A DNA stretch of 64,000 nucleotides from Marsupella aquatica (taxonomy: Eukaryota > Marchantiophyta), in NCBI GenBank assembly GCA_973895155.1, contig OZ316898.1:5642001-5706000 (forward strand), written 5' to 3'. The notes under the pieces are model-generated. The model ran no database searches, had not been told where the DNA came from, and was given only the letters and a program-made list of their open reading frames with translations. Of this stretch, positions 24,881-35,422 are shown piece after piece. Made by a program: the position numbers and the translations under genes. How positions within the stretch are numbered: position 1 is the first letter of the stretch; the number at the start of each line of letters is the position of its first letter.

Positions 24881-27647
24881 TGGGGGACTTTACCATGGTG
24901 AGCTCTAATTTGCTATGATATGAGCCTCTGTTACGCCGCAATTGTGTCGAGATAGCAGTCCCGCCCACAATCTGCGCATGATAAGTATGGCATTTGATGC
25001 AATCCTGGGTACTTTAGTGTTTGAAGACAAAACTAGTACACTGTCTTCAGTAGTTTAGGGGTTAGGTCTTCACTAGTCTGAAATTCAGAGGTAGTAAAGC
25101 TGAGCTGCTACCTCCATACTGTTCATAGTTGCTTTGTTGAGAATCTTCATCAATGCATTCCATGAGGGATAAATTGTTCCTGGATCTCCGCCACAGAAAA
25201 TGCTTTGCTGAATTTCTTTGACACCTATTAGCTAAATCTTCACACTTGTGTTCAGAAATTATTAAAAAATTCAGAGTTTATATCACAGGACATTAATGAT
25301 AGCCAAGAATCCAAACATCTGTCAAAATGTCAAATTCTTCAAAATACTTGAAACTTTTGCCCTTTTGAATTTGAGTTGCCTTTGTCTCCACTGTCAGCAA
25401 TTATAGACACTTTTGCATTATGGATTTCTCAACAAAGCAAAGGTGAACATAGGCTGATTGGAAGTGGATACACAAGAATAAACAATAAAATATCAAGAAT
25501 GATTGATGATGACGTCAAATTCTTACACACCCTTTGTGGCCTTTCCCATTAATTATCCTAGCCACATCCTAAATCCATGTGCAATTGTGTTTCGTGTTTT
25601 GGCACTCTCTATCCTGTGGTAGTAACCAGTCACATTCACAACTTCCAGTTCACACAGATCCCTCTACCCCAAAGATGCATAATTGCATTGTCCCATCCAA
25701 AATCTGATATCCCTAACTGTACCTCACAACACTACAGTGTCATCCAGATTGCATGTGAACATTGACAAAAAGGCACTGAGTCTCCCAATGACCTCTTGTA
25801 TGATAGATTCAATTCCCCAAACCTCATGACAGACAAGTTTTTGTGACAGAATGTGAGACAAGATCATCCTACCATATTTTGTGAGGACAATTCAATAATA
25901 AACATCTAAACACATTACAAAGATATATATTGTCTTCAAATTATTTATGAGATCCTTGGTAGTTACCCTCTCAGACCGCCCTAAACCAATAGGTTGACAA
26001 TTTGGCCAAGTTGCTTGCACCCATGGACAGGTTCGGGTAGACTGCAGTTGCAATACACGATTATGTCATGAACTGGGTTCTCATTCTCATATGCCATAGT
26101 ACACAGAACAATGCCCCATACACGAACATGTCACCATAAATTATCTGACGGGGTCAATTGGGTAACAAATGGACTTTGGGGGCCAATCAAGCAAGAAATT
26201 GTTCTTTGAGGGTCCATTAAGCATATACCTTGTTTCCTATCCCCCAAGTAAAACCAGGTTCATCCAAGTCACCAAAACTAGTCCACAATGTTTCTAAGAA
26301 TGTTTTAATAAACAGTGCATTCTTTTGTTCTCCTTGGACCTGGTGGTCATTGGGGTTCAAGGCTTCTAGATAACCCCCCCCCCCCTTTTTCACCATCCTT
26401 TACTTAGGGTTGGGATTGTCCAGTGTGCTCTTGTTTATGTAAGAGGTTGTTTTGATGACTAGAGAAAAGTGACTTGTGGTTTCTAGGCTTGCAGTTGGTT
26501 CACTCTAGCCTCCAAAAGGGAGTTGTGACTTTCCAAGTTTTCAGAATAACAGGTCTTTCTCTTCCCCCCTTCCCCTCCGCAGGGTTTTGATGGCTTTATT
26601 AATACATATAGAAAATTACCCCCGGGGAAGGCTTCTAGAACACTTCCTCTTGGGGACCATGCAGTTACCCAAAGCTCTGCCAGGATTCTTAGTTTGTCTT
26701 CAGTAGGGTTTTAGTTATTTTGCTGTTGATGGGGACTCTTGCGAAGGGGTTGTTGGCCCTTTGGTCTTTCGGGGATTTTCCCTGGTTTTCTCATTCATTG
26801 GATTTGCAGCCTTTGGCATCTTGCCTCTTGATTACGTGCTTGTTGTTATTTGGCATCTGATAGACATAGATATATCATATCATGTATATATAATGCAAAG
26901 GGATGCTAGTCTATATTCTGCTATCAGAATGTTTGAAAAAGCTTCCTGGCTGCAGTCAGTCAACTGCTTCTCGATCATAGTCCTTATGTAGGGTTACAAA
27001 CTAGTAGTTCCCCACCCAATTATACTACATAGATTTTCAAGGTCAGAAAAAGAGGTGTGACTTTTCACACAGGAATTTTATAGTGTCATAGGCCTGACAT
27101 AATCAAATTTGCAATCTGTCTTGTTTAAGAAAGTTAGTTAGTGGACCCTTATTTTTTGTGATTCTCTTGAATTTGATCTTGATTGGCTTGTTGATCTTGC
27201 ATGCTGCCGGTTTATCTTTCTTCTGCAAATTAAGAGTGCCAGACAGTGCAAAACCTCATGCGGTCGATGGTTGTCTCAATCATCTGCTACCAACAGTTTT
27301 TCTTATCGTCCTTGTCTGTTTCTTCTCTTGGTGAATTTTAATCTCATGATCCCCAATTTTCATCTCGTCATCTTCATCATTGGCGGCCCTTAGTTGCTTA
27401 GTAATGCCCCCATCATCATTGTGCTTCTAGTAAGTGTTTCTCTCACTATCCTGTATTCAATTGAATTAGAATTCAGAATGAGGGTGGGTCTACTATGCAC
27501 AATAGGTTACTCGGGATAAACAAAACGGTTATTTGAAATAATTTTACATCATGTCTTATGGCATGGCATCCTCAATTTTACCAGAAACTTGCAACAAACA
27601 TGAAAGATGGAGTAATTTTATTTTGGAAACCAATCCATTCCTGTTTG

Positions 27648-27675
27648 CAGCGCGCCATGATGATGTGGCGCGCTG
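27648..27675. repeat. Perfect GC-rich inverted repeat (10-bp arms, 8-base loop)
   Basis: CAGCGCGCCA at 27648-27657 and its exact reverse complement TGGCGCGCTG at 27666-27675 flank TGATGATG. It stands out in AT-rich surroundings. Its role is unknown. Confidence 0.95.
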
Positions 27676-29372
27676 TGGAGTTTCAAATTTTGGAAGGGAC
27701 CTCTAATGGGGTCCGTAAATAAATATCATGATCTTTCAGGGCCAATTAAAACAAAGCTAGACATTTTATTGCAATGTAAAGAAAAGTCCCCTTGCATGGA
27801 CCTCATAATATTTCAAGGCCAAGAAACTAGATTTCAAGGAGTGTTCCAGCTGCTGGTTGGGTGACACATTGGATGTAGCAAAGGTGCAATAATAGCTTTA
27901 GGTCCATTTCACCAAAATATGATCATTGAAAATGAGAGTGATAGAGGAGGCAAGAGAGGAGGATTGCATATTGTAGTGTTTAGATGGGCACAGGACGAGT
28001 ATAGAGGTCCGTTATGTACCGAACTTGGGACCAAACCACATCTGCAATTTACTTTATCTAAAAATTACAATTTCATAATCTTTCAAGGCCACTAAAAGGA
28101 AGGATAATTATGCTGAATGGACCCTTGTCATAAAAAGTTTACTTGATCAACCTCCACCAAATGTTTTCTACCAAGTGGACCCCCTCTTAATGAGTCATAC
28201 ACGGAGTTATTATGAAAGCCAAAATTACAGTGCTTTATTGTGTCTGTTGTGCTTGACCATGTTGTGTATCCACGACCATTACCAAAATGAAAGTTCTCCA
28301 ACTCAATTTTTGCTCATCCATACCACTCAGGCAGGGTAAATGGCCAACATTACTAGCTTTGGACAAGAGTGTGGAGATTGTTTTGTAGCAAGGTGATAAA
28401 GAAATAAATGACTATTTACTCCTTAACAACTCGATTTCGTTCCCGTTAGGAGTGGATAAGATCGAAAAGACTGAATTAACACAATTTGAGAAGTTTACAC
28501 CAACATTCTTAGGTTGGAGAGATTTCTAATGATCTCCTTAACATAAGTGTTTAACCACAAACTCAAGTGGGTAATCCTTAGGATTCACAGTGCAATAATA
28601 AAGACTAGAATTAATAAAGATTGAAACTAGAGAGAGTAGGTAGGAGGTTTCAAAGCGCAAGGAAATTGAATTCCTGACCATCACCACTCCTTCAATAAGG
28701 ATTATGGCCTAATTTAAGATTCAGAAATCAACATTTTCTATGTTTTTTGATTTCTCGTAGCAACTCTTCTCCATCTCTTGAATTTAGAAGACAACAATGT
28801 AAATCAACCCGGGACACTTTTCTGGTCTTGCTTAAGACTGTACTAGGATACTCGAATTGGTTTACTTCTCCTACAATCCTTAAGATTGCTTGTTTGAGTT
28901 TTGTGCAAATATCAATTTCCTCTTTGGTGAATCTTCCAAATGTATTGATCACAAATCTCATTGATCTTTCAATATCATTAAGGCACACTCTAGCATTCAT
29001 TGAACACTTCACAACAACTCAAGGGTTGCTAAAACTTCTTCCTTTTACTCAACCATGGTAAAAAGAAGGGAAGAAAGACATAGATTCCTTCAAAGGCAAT
29101 GAGGAAATCAAATGTATATTTTCTCTCTCTCCTCTCGTTGACTTTGGGTTCTCCTCCTTTTGTACTAAAAGTGGAGATTATGAAAAGACATGCCTTTTCA
29201 AAACCCAAGTCTAAAGAAGTATGTAAATAAAAGTGAACTATCCTAGTCAAAAATGGAGTAGAGTCTCCAATGGATACATCAACAAAATACTGGAGTCTAC
29301 TTACTCATATACTAATCTATATAGCTATTTCTAAGTCTAAACTAATGTGGCTCTAACTCTCTAAATATAACT

Positions 29373-31255
29373 CTATTCTGGTCCTAGCTTTTGGGAAGGA
29401 ACCTCCTTAGGGTTAGCCATGGCAAGGGGTTCTGGTCGAAGGAAAACTCCCTGCTGACCAGTGGTAAAAGGGATGGACGGGTCAATATCCATGTTCTCCT
29501 GATGGGCACTTGGGTCATGAGAATAAGTGTAAGAATGGGAGTGGAAGTGGGTACTGGGAGTAGGGAAACCAGGAGGGTTGAGGGGTGATGAGGGGCCAGT
29601 GGAATAGACTCCTTCATGAGGACTAGGAGAGAAAGATCTGGTAGTAAAGGGAGGAATCTCAGTATCAGCTAATAGCTCCTCTGTAGTCAAGTCACTCATC
29701 TCCCTTAAGGCTTCACAGGTCTTTGAGAGGCCTGTAAGTGCATCATCCACCTTGGTACTCACATCTACCACTAAATGGTTAATCTTGGAGAAAAGGATGG
29801 GTGTGGTGTTCTTGGCCAAATACTCATCATAAATCTGGGCCTTAAGAAGATCCAGAGAAGCTATCTTAGTCAAAGGTTCAACCAGATCCAAAGATTGAGT
29901 GATACTGAGTTGGAGAGTATGCTCAAGCTCATTCTTCTTCTTACTCCTTTCCAACTGTTGTTTGAGTTCAGATACCTTCTTCTTGAGAAACTCATTCTCC
30001 TTCTCCTACTTCCTCTTATCTGTGGCATCACTCATGGTGGAGATCTTCTCAAGAATCTGCCCTGGTTTCACTCCTAACTTCTGAGAAATGTCAGTGATGG
30101 CCTTCTCCATCACAGTGGTCTTCCTTTTCACCTTCTGGAATGTGTCTGAGATGATCTGGAAATCAGCTAGGGTGTCTTGGGAGGCATGGTCGGGTGCATC
30201 CGGAAATTCAGCCGGGTCGACGAAGGCCGGGTCGAAAAAGTTGGGGTCGAGGTTCCGGGCAGCAGACCGGGTCTTTCGAGGATTTGTCTCTGCTGGTTCC
30301 TCATCCTCATTGTCATCAGAGGTGGCCTGGGTGATATCTGGATCTGTCTCTCCATACTTGATGAAGTTGTACTTGGCCAATAGTAATTTCTTCTCCTCTC
30401 TGAACAAAACTCCTTCAAAGTTATATAGATGTACCAGGTAGCAGGAGAGGGGAGTAGGACTCTTGTTGGACAGGTTCTGTACCAACTTCCTTATCAAATC
30501 AAAGATAAGCTTAGCCCAGTTGACTTTTCTTTCTCCCTTGTAAGCAGCAACAATGGTAGAGCCAACTCCAACAGTAACTCTTCTTGGCTTCTCAGGGTAC
30601 AGCAGGGGTAGCAGAAAGCTGAAGACTTGCTCAGATCAGGATCCAAACACTTAGAAACATTGAACTCGTCCTTACTGTTGATGGCTCCTTTGAAGTAAGG
30701 GAGGATCAGATTGACAGCTCTCCCCACTGGACCTTCTCCTTCATCTTCCAATACAAAAGCTCCTGCAATCATCATCTGAGTCCATCGCTCAGGTCGGCCT
30801 CTGGAGGTATCCTTAAACTCAGCCGGATACTCCTTAGATCGGATCTCTCTGATCATATCTTTGCTCTGATAACTCCAGGGTAGCTCCATCAGAGACTCAC
30901 AGCCCATCTTGAGCAAAGACTCCCTCAGTTTGACCTTTTCAGCTTCACTGTCCGGAATAGCTGGCCTCAGAATTTTCATGGCAATAGGGACCTCCTTTCT
31001 CTTCGATCGTCTCACAGGGGCTTTAACCGGAGTAGGTGCAGGTGATGTTGAGGTTGAATGCCCCTTAGAAATGCGAGAAGTGGACATTCCAGCTGGATCC
31101 GTCCTTTGCTCCATAGGACTTATCAAAGCAGAAAATGGATTCCCAATAAATGGCCTGCCTCCTCGTCGGCGAGCTCTACAATGTCGCGACTTCAGAATGT
31201 TCAATCTCTTCGATGCCGACCACTGGTAGAAATGTCTGGGTTGACCTGGCCACAA
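29373..31255 (-). pseudogene. Decayed transposon-type ORF with coiled coil
   Basis: Three minus-strand frames (31255-30494, 30497-30006 and 29954-29373) continue one another as one protein of roughly 600 residues. The first break is a one-base frameshift near 30625-30630: the protein after DPDLSK resumes in another frame as VTVGVGSTIVAAYKG and then WAKLIFDLIRKLVQNL. The second is an in-frame TAG near 30008, after which the same frame goes on with KKKVSELKQQLERSKKK. The N-terminus is Ser/Thr/Pro/Lys rich, the middle has conserved-looking LYNFEGVLFREEKK, an acidic stretch follows, then a coiled coil and a Pro/Ser/His-rich tail. The style recalls plant transposon-associated gag-like proteins of the 'putative plant transposon protein' type; that match is weak and from memory. 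A 94-codon frame at 28728-29012 downstream may belong to it. Confidence 0.5.
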
Positions 31256-32394
31256 CGTTTTTGATCAATTGAAAATTGTTTCAGAAGAATCGCATCACGA
31301 TTTTGTCAACTACAATGCAGGGTCATGTAACGTGGGGAAAATCTGGACTCAATCTGGCCTTCAATGGTAATGTCCGGGTCGACCTGGCCTCCCTTCTCAC
31401 AACCGATGTATCCACGATCAGGTCCTCAAACTTCCGGCCTTCACCTCCAGTGGTGGAGTAGGCATTCCCCTCACAACGAATCAGTCAGTACCCTCATATC
31501 CAGGCTCTCATCATGCAATGCAAGATTGGTCCTATAATCCGGACCCAAGATCCTCTACCAAAAGGGTAGAGCCTCCTCACTCTACTGCTTAAACAGCCTA
31601 ATGCACTCGGGAGCTCAAAACCTACTAAGTTCGGCTTTGAGAGGTGTGAGAGGCTGGATCGACTCTCCTTCCTTATATCCGGATTCTGCTGTGGTTGCGC
31701 CTGTGTTTGACTTATGGTTTTAAAAACTTTGGCAATGCACAACTGTTATTGAGTAGAGTCTCGGTATAAGCTTTATATCTCATTCAAGGCTTATAGTAAA
31801 AAGTTCCGGGTCGATCCTCCTTCTCTAATATCAATCCGGGTAGACCTCAGCTGGGCTTGAAAGTTTCATAACACTTCAAAGTAGTCTTCAGGTCCCTCTT
31901 CAGCCTCATTTGAGATCTTGAACTTAAAAATTCTAAAATTTATGGTTATTTAACCCTTCTCTCATAAACATCCTTATCTCACATGTTTTCAAGTCACACT
32001 TAACATTTTTTTCAACCAGAGTCAACACCCGCTATTCATCCAGAATAACCCCTCTTTGGGTGTAGCCCATACTCCCCCACATTCCTATTTGTCATTGGTT
32101 GACTGTCGTGCCCCCAAGACATGCTCATGGCCCAAATAACATAGCTTGTCCTAAGACATCGGGACCAAATTGGCCCCAACTCAAGCAACCAACTCGCGGT
32201 TCTCACTCAACTGATAGCCAAGTGCACTTGGAATTCAACCTCCATATCTACTTGGCTTTGCCTCCCCAATGCAAGCTCCCTTGGGAAACTGAATGTGGTT
32301 TGGCTACTAATTCGACAGGATTTGGCAAGCAGGCAAGATATCCCTCGCAAACCCCAAGCATCCATGGCACCCCAAGACCCAACTGAGCTGGGAC
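31256..32394. other. Spacer beside the decayed transposon ORF
   Basis: No gene is seen. Phrases such as GGGTCGACCTGGCC and TCCGGGTCGA recur, suggesting internal repeats of the same element. Confidence 0.3.
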
Positions 32395-34322
32395 TTAGAT
32401 TAGCTTGGGGTTGTTTGGGTCATAGGAAGGGGCCGGGCTCAAGGTGGACCGTCCGGACCCTCAGAAGGACTTAGTCGTGGAACTCGACTACCTTAACACT
32501 TAGCTCCGGCGTTGCTGACTCTGACACCCTTATGGTCCAGGCCCGGATAGGCCATTCGGGGAGGACTTAGCATGGGGAGACTTATGGGCAACGGGATGTG
32601 GCACTAGCGAAGGCAAGGCGCCAAGCTGGTGACACACACTAAGGACTTAGGTTAGTTTAGTGTTGATCGAGTCAAGGGGAAAGGTGTCGGGCTCAAGGTC
32701 GACCATCTGGACCCGCGGACGGACTTTGAGTTCTAAGGGCTTGAGTGAGAGCTCCTCTTGGGCCCAAGGCCAATAGAGTTGACGCCATGGGCAACGGACG
32801 CTTGGGACGCGAGTTATAGCCCGATCTGGGTTTGGCCGATCGAGGGCCTTGAGCAGCGATGAGATCTGAGGGCCTAGGCATGAGCACTGGGTAGGCCCGA
32901 TCATAACAGGGGGTCTGTCCGGGGGTGGCAGGTCTCCAGAAGCATATATGAGGGGAGTAGTGTCTCCCTGGGGGCTAAGAGCGAGCCGAAGTCGTGAGCC
33001 ACAGCGGTCGTGACACTAAGGGAAAACACCAAACGGAAATGACGATAACTTCCCAACGGGAAGTCCGTTGGAGGACTTCTTGGGTGTGTTGGAAATCTCT
33101 GAAGGAGGGCTACATCCTCCTGAGCTCAGCTGGGTCTGGGGGCACCGTAGCCTCTCAAGGTTTGCGGGTGTTATCACATCCGCTTGCGAAATCCTACCAA
33201 AACAGCAGCCAAGCCACGTTCAGTCTCTCAAGGGAGCTTGCGTTGGGGAGGCAAGGCCAAGTAGGCATGGAGGTTGAGTTCCAAGGGCACTTGGCCCCTA
33301 GACCATCAGTGGGGCGAGAACCAGGAGTTCGTTGCTAAAGTCAGGGCCGTTCTGGTCCCGACGTGTTGGGACAAGCTATGCTAATTTGGGCCACGAGCAT
33401 GTCCTGGGGGCAGGGCGGTCAGTTGGTGATGGATAGGTAGGAGGGGGAACCCGGGCTGTGCCCAAGGAAGGAGCTATTTTGGACGAAATGGGTGTGGGTT
33501 TTGGTTCCGGCTTATGGCATCGGGAGGACTTATCGCTGACCTACATACCAATGTCTGTTGAGCTTGAGTTAGGATGCTAGACTTGGGGAGATCTAGATCC
33601 TGGAGGGTTACTTACCAAGACACTTGGTTGTTTGTGCAGACAGTGAGGACCGTTGAGTAGTGGTTGTGTTGGAGAGCAAGTGTGGCTTCGTATGGGAGGG
33701 GCCTTTGGTGGTGCAAGGGGCACTAGGTTGCTTGCTCGAGGTATTCCATGGAGGCGTTCGGGCATCAGGGGCACTTAGGCGTGGGTGTTGGGATTGGTGA
33801 GGGCGCTGGGTGGCAAGGTCCACCACTGACTTTGAGTTCTAAGGGCTTGAGTGAGAGCTCCTCTTGGGCCTAAGGCTAACAAAGTTTATTTCATGTGCAA
33901 TGGACTCTTGGGGCATAAGATAGGCTCGGATGACCGAAACACCCAAGTGACGACGGGTTCTGAGGGCCTATGCATGAACAGTGGGTCGCCCTGATCACAA
34001 TGGCTAAGGTACTCTACCTACGTATGTCTAGCTGGAAAGTTATGGGCATAGCAAGTTAGTTGTGTGCCCATGCGTGCGGGTTGGGGTCCAGGTGGGGAGC
34101 CAAAATTTGGGACCAAAGTAGGTCTGAGGGTGGTAGGTATACATAAGCATATATGAGGGGAATGGTGTCTCCTTGGGGGCCAAGGGCGAGCCCAAGTCGT
34201 GAGCCGCGGTGGTCGCGACACTAAGAAGAGATGTCAAACGGAAATGACAATAACTTCTCAATGAAAAGTCCGTTGGGGGACTTCTTGGTTGCGTTGGAAA
34301 GCTCTAGAGGATGACTACCTAA
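32395..34322. repeat. GC-richer duplicated block, probable transposon relic
   Basis: Copy 1 (about 32695-33120) and copy 2 (about 33817-34322) are direct repeats some 1.1 kb apart. Shared stretches include GACTTTGAGTTCTAAGGGCT, GAGTGAGAGCTCCTCTTGGG, GCATATATGAGGGGA, AAGTCGTGAGCC and the series ending AAGTCCGTTGG(A/G)GGACTTCTTGG. Copy 2 holds an insertion of about 75 bases. A shorter related piece (GTCGGGCTCAAGGT-like) occurs at about 32400-32470. Base composition is clearly higher in G and C than the flanks. The long terminal-like repeats around a ~700-bp middle would suit a non-autonomous retroelement, but I did not find clean termini. Confidence 0.7.
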
Positions 34323-34459
34323 GCACCTTGCCCTCGCTAGTGCAATGCCTTGTTGTCCACTAGTTTCCCCATACTTAGTCTTTACCAAATGACCGTTCCA
34401 GGGCTTGGGCCATAGAGCAGCTCGGCCTTGGAGTCAACGACTACAGAGCTAAGTTGTTA

Positions 34460-35090
34460 AGTTTTTCATTGTTCTTTGTTTTTCCCTTGATTTATAAAAT
34501 TTGGTGGAAGTTCCCTTTTTTAAGGGTTGTTCTTGCTTTTAGTTTTCCTTGCTTGGTGTTTGTAGTCTTTGGATTTCCTTTCATTGTTCTTTGTTTATCC
34601 CCTGATTTATAAATTGTGGTGGAAGTTGACTTCTATACGGATCTGGTATCCAACTTTTTCATTGTTCTTTGTATTTCCCCTGATTCGTGCATTTTGGTGG
34701 AAGTTCCCTTTTTTTAGGGTTGTACTTGCTTTTAGTTGTCCTTGCTTGTACTCTTGGGATCTCTTTTTATTTCCTTTCATTGTTCTTTGTTTTTACCCTG
34801 ATTTATAAATTGTGGTGGAAGTAGACTTCTATACGAATCTGGTTTCCAAGTTTTCCATTGTTCTTGGTTTTTACCCTGATTTATAAATTGTGGTGGAAGT
34901 AGACTTCTATACGAATCTGGTTTCCAATTTTTCCATTGTTCTTTGGTTTTCCCCTGATTTATAAATTGTGGTGGAAGTTGACTTCAAGAAGAATCTGGTT
35001 TCCAAGTTTTTCATTGTTCTTTGTTTTTCCCCTGATTTATACATTTTGGTGGAAGTTGACTTCTATACGGATCTGGCCTCCAAGTTCGAC
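34460..35090. repeat. Two-flavour minisatellite upstream of the CofD-like gene
   Basis: Seven tandem copies start with TTTTTCATTGTTCTTTGTTT and run through CCCCTGATTTATAAATTGTG and GTGGAAGTTGACTTCTATAC. Type A copies (about 76 bases) end GGATCTGGTTTCCAAG. Type B copies (about 112-120 bases) replace that end with CCCTTTTTTTAGGGTTGTAC, CTTGCTTTTAGTT and more. The order is B-A-B-A-A-A-A, the end abutting the gene being homogeneous type A. Confidence 0.9.
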
Positions 35091-35115
35091 ACTTTTTGTT
35101 CTGGGACCTGAAATC

Positions 35116-35157
35116 CTCTCGTGTACAATCATTGATACTTTCGAGATTGTACGAGAG
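35116..35157. repeat. Near-perfect inverted repeat just upstream of the CofD-like gene
   Basis: CTCTCGTGTACAATC (35116-35130) pairs with GATTGTACGAGAG (35145-35157), with only a two-base bulge and a 14-base loop. It sits between the minisatellite and the presumed transcription start and could be an RNA hairpin or regulatory palindrome. The role is not known. Confidence 0.8.
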
Positions 35158-35422
35158 GTTAAATCAAAGCAATAGGAATCCCGGCAACGAGGGAAAGACC
35201 GAACGAACAATCGTGTAGAGGCAATTAGAAAGGTCCCAGAGTTCAACCGCTGAAATCATGAAGAATATGATTGCTAAGCTACTGAATTGTTCTGCAAGAG
35301 CAAGCCAACGACGAACGATCGTTCGTCTCTGTAGCAAAAATGATGAAGCAATGGTTTGAGAATCCCGGTAATCAATTGAGGAGCGACCACTGATGTAAGG
35401 TCCTGGAACAGCGTTAGGTAAC

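Larger units (their letters stand above)
24071..28727. other. Gene-poor AT-rich spacer
   Basis: No convincing gene. It carries a ~57-bp tandem duplication at about 24768-24880 (shared GGCTATGTCATTCTTGTGAG), a C-rich homopolymer near 26372-26384, and a perfect inverted repeat at 27648-27675. Recurrent phrases such as TTTCAAGGCCA/TTTCAGGGCCAAT suggest diverged repeat copies. Confidence 0.4.
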
